Below the pieces are notes generated by a model. The model searched no databases, was not told the DNA's origin, and saw nothing but the letters and a program-made list of their open reading frames with translations. From positions 976,501 through 1,040,500 of the forward strand of contig NW_026111743.1 in NCBI RefSeq assembly GCF_024679095.1: 64,000 nucleotides of DNA, given 5' to 3'. The position numbers and the translations under genes are program-made. This document shows positions 49,523 through 64,000 of the stretch, in pieces; the stretch's first letter is position 1; the number at the start of each line of letters is the position of its first letter. The stretch is from Eriocheir sinensis. Taxonomy: Eukaryota; Arthropoda; Malacostraca; Decapoda; Varunidae.

Positions 49523-50990
49523 ACGTTTACTCATACAAATTTATATTATTTTATTGGTATTTTGTTTATTTATTTTGATACGAATTACATGATTATATAT
49601 GTATTTTGTACATATTTTTAATACGTATTTAAATAATTTAATGGGTATTTTGTTTATATATTTTCATACAAATGTACGTTATTATATGTGTATTTGTATA
49701 AATATATTGATACAAATTTACTTTATTTCATGTATTTTGTATATATATTTCAATTCAAATTTAGCTTATTTTGTGTGTATTTTGGGTATATTTTCATACA
49801 AATTTAATTACTTCTGTGTATTTTTGTATATAGTTTTATATAAATTTACGTTATTTTATGTGTATTTTGTATATTTATATTTATACAAATACACTTTCTT
49901 TTATTGGTATTTTGTTTATTTATTTTGATACGAATTTACATTATTTTGTGTTTTTTGTATACATTTTTTTATACGTATTTACTTCATTTTATGTGTATTT
50001 TGTATATATATTTTTATAGAAATCTACGTCATTTTATGTGTATTCGTATATATATTTTGAAACAAATTTACATTGTTTTATATATATTTTGCATATCTAT
50101 TTCAAAACAAATTTACCTTATTGTATGTGTTTTTTGAATATTTATTTTAATACAAATTTAATTTTTTGATCTGTATTTTGGTATACATATTTTTATAAAT
50201 AAAAAAAATGCGTTATTTTATGGGAATTTTGCTTCTTTATTTTCATACAAATTTACATTATTTTATTAATATTCTGTGTATTTATTTTGATACGATTTTA
50301 CATTATTCTATTTGTGTTTTGTACATATTCTTTTATACAAATTTACGTTATTTTAAGTGTATTTGTTTATGTATTTTCATTCAAATTTACATTATTTTAT
50401 GTGTATTTTGTGTATGTATTCAATACAAATTTGCCTAATTTTATGTGTATTTTGTATATTTATTTTCATACAAATTTAAAATATTTTTGCGTATTTTTGT
50501 ATATAGTTCGATACAAATTTAGGTAATTTTATGTGTATTTTGTATATCTATTTTCATACAAATACACATTCTTTTATTGATACTTTGTTTATTTATTTTG
50601 ACGCGTATTTTATGTGAATTTGTTTTCATTTCATACAAATTTACATTACGTATATACTTCATTTTATGTGTATTTTGTATATATATATTTATAGAAATCT
50701 ACGTTATTTTATGTGTATTCGTACACATATTTTGAAACAAATTTACATTGCTTTATATGTATTTTGCATATCTATTTCAATACAAATTTACCTTATCGTA
50801 TGTGTTTTTTTATATATTTACATATACAAATACAAATCTAATTGTTTGTGTGTATTTTGGTATATATATTTTTATAAATAAAAAAAATGCGTTATTTTAT
50901 GGGTATTTTGCCTCCTTATTTTCATACAAATTTACATTATTTTATTAATATTCTCTGTATTTATTTTGATACGATTTTACAATATTCTAT
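49523..50990 (+). repeat. 45-bp AT-rich satellite, forward block
   Basis: Forward monomers. Its first part (49523 to about 50100) follows the same monomer order as 6890-7480, including the rare ACACGTTTACTCATAC text at the left edge. Two near-repeats of the TTTTTATAAATAAAAAAAATGCG monomer sit at about 50195 and 50870. It ends in an irregular ATTCATATC-rich junction. Confidence 0.88.
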
Positions 50991-52805
50991 TCATATCAAT
51001 ATTCATATCTATACATATCAAATAATGTAAATTCGTGTCAAAATAAATAAACAAAATATCATGAAAAGAATGTGTATTTGTATGAAAATAGATAATAGAT
51101 AAAAAATTTGTATAAAATATATATGCAAGATACACATTAGATAATGTAAATATGTATAAAAAAAAGTATATACAAAAAACAAAAAGAATAATGTAAAATC
51201 GTATCAAAATAAATACACCGAATATCAATAAAATAATGTAAATTTGTATGAAAATAAAGATGCAAAATTCCCATAAAATAGCGCATTTCTTTTAAAAATA
51301 TATATACCAAAATACACTTAAATTTTTTTAATTTGTATTGAAATAAATATACAAAATGCACATACAATAAGGTAAATTTGTATTGAAAGAGATATGCAAA
51401 AATACATATAAAACAATGTAAATTTGTTTCAAAATATATATACGAATAAAAATAAAAAAACGTAGATTTCTATAAAATTATATATACAAAATACACATAA
51501 AATTAAGTAAATACGTATAAAAAAATGTATTCAAAATACACATAAAATAATGTAACTTCGAATTACAAAAAATAAAAAAATACCAATAAAAGAATGTGTA
51601 TTTGGATAAATATAAATATACAAAATACACATACAAAATAAACATAAAATAAGGTAGATTTGTTATAAAATATATGTACAAAATACACATACAATAATGT
51701 AAATTTATATAAAAATATATATACAAATACACATAAAATACCATGAATTTGTATAAAAATATATATTCAAAATAAATCTTAAATAACGTAAGAGCGTATA
51801 AAAATATATATACAAAGTACATATAAAATGAAAATTAAGATGCAAAATACCTATAAAATAACGCATTTTTTTAAAACTATTGATACGAAAATACACATAA
51901 AATATTTGAACTTGTATTAAAATAAATATACAAAATGCACATACAATAAGATAAATTTATGAAAAAAAATGAACAAAATTCCACTAAAAGAATGTATATT
52001 TGTAGGAAAATATAAATACAAAATACAAATAAAATAACTAAAATTTGTATAAGAATATATAAAAAATACATAAAAATAATTTAAATTTATTTGAAAATAG
52101 ATATGCAAAATTCACATAAAATTAGGCAAATCTGTATTGAAATACATATACAAATTACACATAAAATATTGGAAATTTGTATGAAAATATATAAACAAAT
52201 ACACATAAAATAGCGTAAATTTATATAAAATATATATACAAAATATACATTAAATAATGTAAATGTGTATAAAAATATATATGCAAAATACACATAGAAT
52301 AATGTAAAATCGTATCAAAATAAATAAACAGAACATCAATAAAATAATGAAAATTTGTATGAAAATAAATATACAAAATACACATACAATATGGTAAATT
52401 TGTATTGAAATAGATATGAAAAATAAACATAAATAATGTAAATTTGTATCAAAATATATATACGAATACCCATAAAATAGAGTAAATTTCTATGAAAATA
52501 TATATTCAAAACACAAATAAAATATACATATCAAATACACCTAAAATAATGTAAATTCGTATAAAAATAAATAAACAAAACTACGATAAAAGAACGTATA
52601 TATGTAGGAAAAAAAATATACAAAATATATTTGTATAAAAATATATACAAAAATACACAAAATTAATTTCAATTTGTATGAAAATAGATATACAAAATAC
52701 TCATATAATTAAATAAATCTGTATTTAAATACATGTACAAAATATACATAAAATTAGGTAGATTTGTATTGAAATACATATACAAAATATACATAAAATA
52801 ATATT
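50991..52805 (-). repeat. 45-bp AT-rich satellite, reverse block
   Basis: Reverse monomers. The left part (51.0-51.8 kb) resembles 48.5-49.0 kb. The right part (51.9-52.5 kb) resembles 44.6-45.3 kb but with cassettes missing, so this looks like a composite of two sources. The register breaks near 51835 and 51962 fit such joins. Confidence 0.87.
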
Positions 52806-52853
52806 TAAATTTACATTATTCTATTGCTATTTTGTTTATTTATTTTGATACGA
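52806..52853 (+). repeat. Single forward monomer between two reverse blocks
   Basis: About 48 bp reading AAATTTACATTATTCTATTG then TTTTGTTTATTTATTTTG, i.e. forward orientation, bounded on both sides by reverse monomers. It is the surviving left side of the repeated + to - junction seen at 26030 and 40072. Confidence 0.8.
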
Positions 52854-55354
52854 ATGAAAATAGATATACAAAATATACATAAATAAACTAAATTTGTATT
52901 GTAATATAAAATAATGTAAATTTGTATCAAAATATTTTAACAGATGCGCATTAAATAACGTAAATTTGTTTTGAAATATACAAAATACACATTAAATAAT
53001 GTAAATATGTATAAAAAAATATATACAAAACACAAAAAGAATAATGTAAAATCGTATCAAAATATATACATAGAATATTAATAAAACAATGTAAATTTGT
53101 ATGAAAATAAAGATGCAAAATACCCATTAAATAACGCTTTTTTTTTATAAAAATATATATACCAAAATACACATGAAAAAATTTATTTGTATTAGAATAA
53201 ATATACAAAATACACATACAATAAGGTAAATCTGTATTGAAATAGATAGGCAAAATATATATAAAACAATGTAAATTTGTTTCAAAATATATATACGAAT
53301 ACACATAAAATAACGAAGATTTGTATAAAAATATATATACAAAATACACATAAAATGAAGTAAATACGTATAAGAAAATGTATACAAAATACAGATAAAA
53401 TAATGCAAATTCGTTTCAAAATAAATAAACAAAATACCAATAAAAGAATGTGTATTTGTATAAATATAAATATACAAAATACACATAAAATAACGTAAAT
53501 TTGTATAAAACTATATACAAAAATACACAGAAGTTATTAAATTCGTATGAAAATAGATATACAAAATACAGATAAAATAAGCTAAATTTGAATTGAAATG
53601 TATATACAAAATACATAAAATAATGTAAATTTGTATCAAAATATTTATAAAAATACATATAATAACCTAAATTTGTTTAAAAATATATAAAGAAAATACA
53701 CATTAAATAATGTAAATACGTATAAAAAATATGTACAAAATACACTTATAATCATGTAATTCGTATCAAACTAAATAAACAAAATATCAATAAAATAATG
53801 TAAATTTGTATGAGAAAACATATACAAATACATACAAAATAACGCTAATTTCCATAAAAATATATGTCCAAAAATGAACGTAAAATAAAGTAACTTTGGA
53901 TAAAAATATATATACAAAACACACATTAAATAATGTAAATGCGTACATAAAATAACCTAAATTTGTATAAAACTATATACAAAAATACACAAAAATAGTT
54001 TAAATTTGTATGAAAAGAAATATACAAAATACACATAAAATTAAGTTAATTTGTATTGAAATACATATACAAAATACATATAAAATAATGTAAATTTGAA
54101 AGAAAATATATAAACAAATACACATATAATAACGTAAATTTGGATGAAATATATATTCAAAATACACATTAAATAATGTAAATATGTATAAAAAAATATA
54201 TACAAAACACAAATAGTATAATGTAAAATCGTATCAAAATATATACACAGAAGATTAATAAAATAATGAAAATTTGTATGAAAATTAAGATGCAAAATAC
54301 CTATAAAAAAACGCATTTTTTATAAAATTATTGATACCAAAATACACATAAAATATTTGAATTTGTATTAAAATAAATATACAAAATGCACATACAATAA
54401 GGTAAATTTGTATTGAAATAGATATGCAAAATACATATAAAATAATATAAATTTGTTTCAAAATATATATACGAATACACATAAAATAACGTAGATTTCT
54501 ATAAAAATACATATACAAAATACACATAATATTAAGTAAATACGTATAAAAAAATGTATACAAAATACACATAAAATAATGTAAACTCGTATAAATGTAA
54601 ATAAACAATATACCAATAAAAGAATGTGTATTTGTATAAATATAAATATACAAAATGCACATAAAATAACGTAAATTTATATATAACTATATACATAAAA
54701 TAACGCAAATTTCTATAAAAATATATGTACAAAAATGAACATTAAATAAATTTGCATAAAAATATATATACAAAACACACATTAGATAATGTAAATGAGT
54801 ATAAAAATATGTATACAAAATACCTATGAAATAATCTAAACTCGTATCGAGTTAAATTAAGAAATACCAATAAAATAATGTAATTTTGGATGAAAATATA
54901 TATACAAAAATAACCTAAATACAAATACCAATATACACATAAAATATTTTAAAATTGAATGAAATAAATATACAAAATAAACATAAAATAAGGTAAATTT
55001 GTAATGAAATATATGAAAAAATACACATAAAAAAATATAAATTTGTATGAAAATATATATACAAATACACATTAAATAACATGAAATTGTATAAAATTTG
55101 TATCAAAATATATACTTATACACACAATAAAATAACGTAGTTTTTTTTATGAAAATGTATATACAAAAATACACATAAAATAATTTAAATATGTAGAAAA
55201 ATATATATACAAAAAACACATAAAATAATGTAAATATGTATGAAAATATATAAACAAATACACATAAAATAATGTAAATTTGGATAAAATATATATACAA
55301 AATGAACATTAAATAATGTAAATATGTATATAAAAAATATATACAAAAAACACA
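52854..55354 (-). repeat. 45-bp AT-rich satellite, reverse block
   Basis: Reverse monomers. The start matches 26031 and 40073 onwards. The stretch 53.9-55.3 kb matches about 33.1-34.4 kb and contains another LINE-free site near 55170. It ends at AAAAAACACATAGATTATTT, where forward monomers begin. Confidence 0.88.
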
Positions 55355-56536
55355 TAGATTATTTCATAGGTATTTTGTATACATATTTACATTATCTAAT
55401 GTGTGTTTTGTATATATTTTTTTATGCAAACTAGTTTTATGTGCATTTTTGTACATATATTTTTATAGAAACTTAAAACGCTATTTTATGTGTATTTTGT
55501 ATATGTTTTCTCAAACAAATTTACATTATTTAATTAGTTTTTTGTTTATTTATTTTGATACGAATGACTTGATTATTTGTGTATTTTGTAAATATTTTTT
55601 TATACGTATTTACATTACTTTATGTGTATTTTGTTTATATATTTTTTTTACAAATTTACGTTATTATATGAGTATTTGTTAAAAATATTTTGAAACGAAT
55701 TTACTTTATTTTATGTATTTTGTATATATATTTCAATTCAAATTTAGCTTATTTTATGTGTATTTTGTATATCTATTTTCATACAAATTTAATTACTTCT
55801 GTGTATTTTTGTATATAGTTTTATACAAATTTACGTTACTTTATGTGGATTTTGTATATTTATATTTATACAAATACACATTCTCTTATTGGTACTTTGT
55901 TTATTTATATTTATACGAATTTACAATATTTTATGTGTATTTTGTATACGTTTTTGATTCGTATTTACTTAATCTTATTTGTATTTTGTATATAATTTAT
56001 ATATTTATAGAAATCTACGTTATTTTATGTGTATTCGTATATATATTTTGAAACAAATTTACATTGTTTTATATGTTTTTTGCATATCTATTTCAATACA
56101 AATTTACCTTATTGTATGTGCATTTTGTATATTTATTTTAATACAAATTCAAATATTTTATGTGTATTTTTGTATTTATAATTTTATAAAAAATGCGTTA
56201 TTTTATAGGTATTTTGCATCTTAGTTTTTATACAAATGTACATTATTTTATTAATATTCAGGTATATATTTTGATACGATTTTATATTATACTATTTGTG
56301 TTTTGTATATATTTTTTATACATATTTTCATTATTTAATGTGTATTTTTTTTATATATTTTATACAAATTAACGTTATTTTAAGTGTATTTGTTTATATA
56401 ATTTCATTCAAATTTACATTATTTTAAGTGTATTTAGTATATGTATTTCAATACAAATTTACCTAATTTTATGTGTATTTTGTATATTTATTTTCATACA
56501 AATTTAAATTATTTTTGTGGTTTTTTGTATATACAT
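55355..56536 (+). repeat. 45-bp AT-rich satellite, forward block
   Basis: Forward monomers beginning at ATTTCATAGGTATTTTGTAT, the text also found at 3138 and 11718. The order then resembles 5200-5900. It ends inside a monomer at TTTTTTGTATATACATATAG, joined to reverse text GAGTAAATTTC. Confidence 0.88.
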
Positions 56537-59500
56537 ATAGAGTAAATTTCTATGAAAATATATATTCAAAATTCATATGAAACTATGTAAATAAGTATAA
56601 AAATATATATATCAAATACACCTAAAAAAATGAAAATTCGTATCAAAATAAATAAACTAAATTCCGATAAAAGAACGTATATTTGTAGGAAAATAAATAT
56701 ACAAAATACACATAAAAATACGAAAATTTGAATAAAAATATATACAAAAAAACAAAAAAATAAATTTCAATTTGTTTGAAAATAGATATACAAAATACAC
56801 ATATAATTATTTAAATTTGTATCTAAATACATGTACAAAATACACATAAAATAATGTAAATTTGTATGAAATGAAAACAAATTCACATAAAATAACGTAC
56901 ATTTGTATAAAATAGATATACAAAATATACATAGAATAATGTAAAATCGTATCAAAATAAATACACAGAATATCAATAAAATAATGTAATTTTGTATGAA
57001 AATAAAGATGCAAAATACCCATAAAATAAAGCATATATTTTTTAAAATACATATACAAGAATACACATAGAATAATTAAATTTGTATTAAAATTAATATA
57101 CAAAATGCATGTACAATAAGGTTAATTTGTATTGAAAAAATATACAAAATGAACATAAAACAATGTATATTTGTTTCAAAATATATATATGAATACACAT
57201 AAAATAACGTATATTTCTATAGAAATATATATACAAAATACACATGAAATGACGTAAAAACGTATAAAAATATATATACACAATACACATTAAACAATGT
57301 AAACTCGCATCAAAATAAATAAACAAAATATCAATAAAAGAATGTGTATTTGTATGAAAATAGATATACAAAATACACATAAAATATTGTAAATTTGTAT
57401 AAAACTCTATTCAAAAAATACACAAAAATAATTTAAATTTGTATAAAAGTATATATACAAAATACACATAAAACTAGTTAAACTTCTATTGAAATACATA
57501 TACAAAATACACATAAAATAATGTAAATTTGAATGAAAATATATAAACAAAAACACTTAAAATAATGTACATTTTTATGAAATATGTATAGAAAATACAC
57601 ATTAAATAATGTAGATATGTATAAAAAAATATGTACATAACACAAATAGAATAATGTAAAATAGTATCAAAATAAATACACAGAATATTAATAAAATAAT
57701 GTAAATTTGTATGAAACTAAAGATGCAAAATACACATAAAACAACGCATTTTTTATGAAAATATATATACCAAAATACACATAAAATATTTAAATTTGTA
57801 TTACAATAAATATACAAAATGCACATACAATAAGGTAAATTTGTATTGAAATAGATATGCAAAATACACATAAAACAATGTAAATTCGTTTCAAAATATA
57901 TATACGAATACACATAAAATAACGTAGATTTCTTTAAATATATATATACAAAATACACATAAAATGAAGTAAATACGTATAAGAAAATGTATACAAAATA
58001 CACATAAAAAAATGTAAATTCGTATCAAAATAAAATAATAAACTAAATGCCAATAAAAGAATGTTTACTTGTATAAATATAAATATACACACATAAAATA
58101 ACGTAAAATTGTATAAAACTATATACAAAACTAAACAAAAATAATTAAATTTGTATGAAAATAGATATACAAAAGACACATAAAATAAGCTAAATTTGAA
58201 TTGAAATAAATATAGAAAATACAAAAAATAATGTAAATTTGTATCAAAATATATATTCAAATACACATATAATAACGTAAATTTGTATAAAAATATATAA
58301 ACAAAATACACATTAAATAATGTAAATACGTATAAAAGATATGTACGTAATGTAAAATTTTTTAAAATTAAAGATGCAAAATACCCATAAAATAACTCAT
58401 ATTTAAAAAAATATATATACAAAAATACACATAAAATAATTAAATTTGTATTAAAATAAATATACAAAATACACACAATAAGGTAGATTTTTATTAAAAT
58501 AGATATGCAAAAAACACATAAAATAATGAAATGTTCTATCAAAATATATACGAATACACACAATAAAATTACGTATTTTTTTATGAAAATATATATACAA
58601 AATACACATAAAATAATGTAAATACATAGAAAAATATATATATACAAAATACACATAAAATAATGTAAATTCGTATTAAAATAAATAAACAAAATTTCCT
58701 CTAAAAGAATGTATATTTGTAGGAAAATATATATACAAAATACAAATAAAATAACAAAAATTTGTATAAAAATATATACAAAAATACACAAAAATAATTT
58801 AAATTTGTTTGAAAATAGATATGCAAAATACACATGAAATTAGGCAAATTTTTATTGAAATACATATACAAAATACACATAAAATAATGTAAATTTGTAT
58901 GAAAATATATAAACAAATACACATAAGATAACGTAAATTTCCATAAAATATATGTACAAAATATACATTAAATAATGTAAATATGTCTAAAAATATATAT
59001 ACAAAATACACAGAATAACGTAAAATCGTATCAAAATAAATAAACAGACTATCAATAAAATAATGTAAATCTTTATGAAAATAAAGATGCAAAATACCCA
59101 TATAATAACGCATATTTGTTTAAAAATATATATACAAAAATACACATAAAATAATTAAATTTGTATCAAAATAAATATATAAAAGACACATACAATAAAG
59201 AAAATTTGTATTGAAATAGATATGCGAAATACACATAAATAATGTAAATTTGTATCAAAATATATATACGAATACACATAAAATAGAGTAAATTTCTATG
59301 AAAATATATATTCAAAATACATATAAAATTATGTAAATAAGTATAAAAATATATATATCACATACATCTAAAATAATGAAAATTCGTATCAAAATAAATA
59401 CACAAAATTCCGATAAAAGAAAGTATATTTGTAGGAAAATAAATATTTAAAATACACATAAAATTACGAAAATTTGAATAAAAATATATACTAAAATACA

Positions 59501-59832
59501 CAGAATTAATTTCGATTTGTATGAAAATAGATATACATAATACACATATAATTAGTTAAATTTGCATTTAAATACAAGTACAAAATACACATGAAATAAT
59601 GTAAATTTGTATGAAATGAAAACAAATTCACATAAAATAACGTTCATTTGTATGAAATATATATACAAAATATACATAGAATAATGTAAAATCGTATCAA
59701 AATAAATACACAGAATATCAATAAAATAAAGTAAATTTTTATGAAAATAAAGATACAAAATACTCATAAAATAAAGCATTTTTTTATGAAAATACATATA
59801 CAAAAATACACATAGAATAATTAAATTTGTAT
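56537..59832 (-). repeat. 45-bp AT-rich satellite, reverse block
   Basis: Reverse monomers. 56537 to about 57400 matches 43312-44150 (offset about 13230); about 57600 to 59300 matches 41630-43320 (offset about 15975). So two neighbouring pieces of the 40-44 kb block are present here in swapped order. The longest spurious minus-strand frame of the window, 299 codons (57934-58833), lies here and consists only of 15-codon periods. Confidence 0.88.
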
Positions 59833-61356
59833 TATTTTATATGTACTTTGTATATATATTTTTATACGCATTTACATTATTTAACATTTATTTTGAATAT
59901 ATAATTTTATACAAATTCATGGTATTTTATGTGTATTTGTATATATATATTTTCATATAAATTTACATTATTTTATGTGTATTTTGTACATATATTTCAT
60001 TACAAATTTACCTTATTTAATGTTTATTTTGTATGTGTATTTTGTACATTTATATTTATACAAATACACATTCTTTTATTGGTATTTTGTTTATTTATTT
60101 TGATTCGAATTTACATTCTTTTATGTGTATTTTGTTTACATTTTTTTTATACGTATTTACTTAATTTTATGTGTATTTTCTCTATATATTTTTATAGAAA
60201 TCTACGTTATTTTATGTGTATTCGTATATATATTTTTAAACAAATTTACATTGTTTTATATGTATTTTTGCATATCTCTTTCAATAGAAGTTTACCTTAT
60301 TGTATGTGCATTTTGTATATTTATTTCAATACAAATTTAAATATTTTATGTGTATTTTGGTATATATATTTTTATAAGAAATGCGCTATTTGATGGGAAT
60401 TTTGCATCTTTATTTTCATTCAAATTTACATTATTTTATTAATACTCGGTGTATTTATTTTGATACGATTTTACATTATTCTATTTGTTTTTTGTATATA
60501 TATTTTTTATACATATTTACATTATTTAATGTGTATCTTGCATATATATTTCATACAAATTTATTATCTATTATTTATTTTCATACAAATACACATTCTT
60601 TTCATGATATTTTGTTTATTTATTTTGACACGAATTTACATTACTTAATATGTATTTTGTATATATATATTTTTATACGTATTTACATAATTTCATGTGT
60701 ATTTTGTATATATATTTCTATAGAAATCTACGTTATTTTATGTGTATTCGTATATATATTTTGAAACAAATTAACATTGTTTTATATGTATTTTTAAATA
60801 TCTCCTTCAATACAAATTTACCTTACTGTATATGCATTTTGTATATTTATTTCAATACAAATTTAAATATTTTATGTGTATTTTGGTATATATATTTTTA
60901 TAAGAAATGCGCTATTTTATGGGAATTTTGCATCTTTCTTTTCATACAAATTTACATTATTTTGTTGATATTCTCTGTATTTATTTTGATACGATTTTAC
61001 ATTATTCTATTTCTTTTTTGTATATATTTTTTTTATACACATTTACATTATTTAATGTGTATCTTGCATATATATTTTATACAAATTTACGTTATTTAAG
61101 TGTATTTGTTTATATATTTTCATTCAAATTTACATTATTTTATGTGTATTTTGTATATGTATTTCAATACAAATTTATCTAATTTTATGTGTATTTTGTA
61201 TATTTCTCTTCATACAAATTTTAATTATTTTTGAGTATTTTTGTATATAGTTTTATACAAATTTAGGTTATTTTATGTACGCATTTACATTATTTAATGT
61301 GTGTTTTGTATATATATTTTAATGCAAATTTACTTTATTTTATGTGCATTTTTGTA
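59833..61356 (+). repeat. 45-bp AT-rich satellite, forward block
   Basis: Forward monomers forming the spacer of the inverted repeat 57.6-59.8 / 61.7-64.0 kb. The left part resembles 6660-6900 and 37017-37345; 60.3-61.3 kb resembles 4.2-5.2 kb and 13.9-14.3 kb. Confidence 0.88.
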
Positions 61357-61731
61357 AGTTTGTATTGAAATAGATATGCAAAATACATATAAAACAATGT
61401 AAATTTGTTTCAAAATATATATACGAATACACATAAAATAACGTAGATTTCTATAAAAATATATACAAAATACACATAAAATGAAATAAACACGTATAAA
61501 AAAATGAATACAAAATACACATAAAATAATGTAAAATCGTATCAAAATAAATAAACAAAATACCAATAAAAGAATGTGTATTTGTATAAATATAAATATA
61601 CAAAATACACATAAAATATCGTAAATTTGTATTAAACTATATACAAAAATACACAGAAGTAATTAAATTAAATAAATGTTAAATAATGTAAATGCGTATA
61701 AAAATATATATACAAAGTACATATAAAATAA
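61357..61731 (-). repeat. 45-bp AT-rich satellite, short reverse block
   Basis: About eight reverse monomers between forward blocks, starting at GTAAGTTTGTATTGAAATAG. The order matches 39115-39390 (the TGAATACAAAATACACATAA variant near 61505 is shared with 39250). Confidence 0.85.
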
Positions 61732-64000
61732 TACAAATTTAATTATTCTATGTGTATTTTTGTATATGTATTTTCATTAAAAAAATGCTTTATTTTATGA
61801 ATATTTTGCATCTTTATTTTCATACAAATTTACTTTATTTTATTGATATTCTGTGTATTTATTTTGAGACGATTTTACATTATTCTATGTATATTTTGTA
61901 TATATATTTCATAGAAATGAACGTTATTTTATGTGAATTTGTTTTCATTTCATACAAATTTACATTATATCATGTGTATTTTGTACATGTATTTAAATGC
62001 AAATTTAACTAATTATATGTGTATTATGTATACCTATTTTCATACAAATCGAAATTAGTTTTGTGTATTTTAGTATATATTTTTATTCAAATTTTATGTG
62101 TATTTTGTATATTTATCTTCCTACATATATACGTTCTTTTATCGGAAATTTGTTTATTTATTTTGACACGAATTTTCATTATTTTAGGTGTATGTGATAT
62201 ATATATTTTTATACTTATTTATATAATTTTATATGTATTTTGAATATATATTTTCATAGAAATTTACTGTATTTTATGTGTATTCGTATATATATTTTGA
62301 TACAAATTTACATTATTTATGTGTATTTCGCATATATATTTCAATACAAATTTTCTTTATTGTATGTGCCTTTTGTGTATTTATTTTGATACAAATTTTG
62401 TTATTTTATGTGTATTTTTGTATATATATTTTTAAACAAATATGCGTTATTATATGGGTATTTTGCATCTTTATTTTCATACAAATTTACATTATTTTAT
62501 TGATAGTCTGTTTATTTATTTTGATACGATTTTACGTTATTCTGTGTATTTTGTATATATATTTTTAGACATATTTACATTATTTAATGTATATTTTGTA
62601 CATATATTTTATGGAAATTTACGTTATCTTATGTGTATTTGTTTATATAGTTTCATAAATTTTTATTTTATGTGTATTTTGTATATGTTTTTCATAAAAA
62701 TTTGCAAATTTTTATGTGTTTTTTATTATCTATTTTCAGACAAATTTAGATTATTTTTGTGTATTTTTGTATATATTTTTATACAAATTTTTGTTATTTT
62801 ATTTCTATTTTGTATATATATTTTCCTACAAATATACATTCTTTTAGAGGAAATTTTGTTTATTTATTTTGATACGAATTTACATTATTTTATGTGTATT
62901 TTGTATATATATATTTTTCTATGTATTTACATTATTTTATGTGTATTTTGTATATATATTTTCATAAAAATTTACGTAATTTTATTGTGTGTATTCGTAT
63001 ATATTTTGATAAAAAAATTCATTATTTTATGTGTTTTTTGCATACTATTTCAATAAAAATGTAGCTTATTGTATGTGTATTTTTTATATTTATTTTAACA
63101 CAAATTCAATTATTTAATGTGTATTTTTGTATATATATTTTTTTTAAATATGAGTTATTTTATGGGTATTTTGCATCTTTAATTTTATAAATTTTTACAT
63201 TACGTACATATCTTTTATACGTATTTTCATTATTTAATGTGTATTTTGTTGAAATATTTTTATACAAATTTACGTTATTATATGTGTATTTGAATATATA
63301 TTTTGATACAAATTTACATTATTTTATGTATTTTCTATATTTATTTCAATTCAAATTTAGCTTATTTTATGTGTCTTTTGTATATCTATTTTCATACAAA
63401 TTTAATTATTTTTGTTTATTTTTGTATATAGTTTTATACAATTTTACGTTATTTTATGTGTATTTTGTATATTTATATTTATAGAAGTAAACATTCTTTT
63501 ATTGGCATTTAGTTTATTTATTTTGATACGAATTTACATTATTTTATGTGTATTTTGTATACATTTTCTTATACGTATTTACTTCATTTTATGTGTATTT
63601 TGTATATATATTTTTATAGAAATCTACGTTATTTTATGTGTATTCGTATATATATTTTGAAACAAATTTACATTGTTTTATGTGTATTTTGCATATCTAT
63701 TTTAATACAAATTTACCTTATTGTATGTGCATTTTGTATATTTATTGTAATACAAATTTAAATATTTTATGTGTATTTTGGTATAAATATTTATATAAAA
63801 AATGCGTTGTTTTATGGGTATTTTGCATCTTTATTTTCATACAAATTTACATTATTTTATTAATATTCTGTGTATTTATTTTGATACTATTTTATATTAT
63901 TCTATTTGTGTTTTGTATATATTTTTTTATACATATTTACATTATTTAAAGTGTATTTTCTATATACATTTCATACAAATTTACGTTATTTTAAGTGTAT
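61732..64000 (+). repeat. 45-bp AT-rich satellite, forward block, cut by window end
   Basis: Forward monomers forming an inverted copy of about 57555-59825. The pairing still holds at the last bases, so the arm continues beyond the window. A shared landmark is GGAAATTTACGTTATCTTATG near 62614, matching CATAAGATAACGTAAATTTCC near 58921. Confidence 0.88.

Noticed and set aside
57934..58833. A 299-codon minus-strand reading frame, and scores of 60-220 codon frames throughout, as possible membrane proteins
   Set aside because: All are made of 15-residue periods produced by the 45-bp monomer, overlap equally long frames in the other two phases, switch strand with monomer orientation and show no known domain.

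Overview
This is eukaryotic, non-coding satellite DNA with no convincing host gene. Nearly all 64 kb is one very AT-rich tandem repeat with a monomer of about 45 bp. A typical monomer begins ATGTGTATTTTG, has a TATATATA core, continues CATACAAATTTAC and ends ATTATTTT; by hand count about 6 of 45 bases are G or C, with 25 T against 14 A on the forward strand. The only other material is two copies of a 5'-truncated, poly(A)-tailed non-LTR retrotransposon (LINE) and six (AT)n-type microsatellites. The LINE remnant begins MEYASHVWGGS and carries the tract CSSELANCMPPPP, which I recognise from elements abundant in decapod crustacean genomes such as swimming crabs. A decapod or other arthropod is therefore my best guess, at moderate confidence and from memory of the family only.

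Orientation is the main organising feature. The array is a mosaic of about 24 blocks in which the monomer runs forward (+) or reversed (-), with sharp switches near 975, 7480, 8993, 15008, 16553, 26030, 26940, 30945, 36046, 37346, 39394, 40073, 47273, 48461, 49523, 50991, 52806, 52854, 55355, 56537, 59833, 61357 and 61732. Because 45 is divisible by 3 and the forward monomer lacks stop codons in all three frames, every block throws up long spurious reading frames on its own strand. These are not genes.

Above the monomer there are higher levels. First, distinguishable monomer types recur in a fixed order, giving cassettes of roughly 0.5 to 0.72 kb. Second, multi-kilobase blocks have been copied: a direct tandem duplication of about 7.5 kb (6.9-14.4 and 14.4-22.0 kb) carries the LINE in both copies; an inverted duplication relates about 5.5-12.2 kb to 33.4-39.3 kb; an inverted repeat with arms of about 4.7 kb relates 26.2-30.9 to 43.3-48.0 kb; smaller inverted pairs relate 23.1-24.3 to 48.5-49.5 kb and 57.6-59.8 to 61.7-64.0 kb. 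Several strand switches are themselves repeated, so they are older than the block copying.

The relative history can be read. Satellite blocks with their switches formed and were copied in both orientations; a LINE then inserted in one block; that block was tandemly duplicated; (AT)n tracts grew independently inside some monomers while their paralogues stayed short. No promoters, RNA genes, CRISPR arrays or regulatory sites could be supported. All similarity statements come from reading by eye, and block ends are accurate to tens of bases at best.
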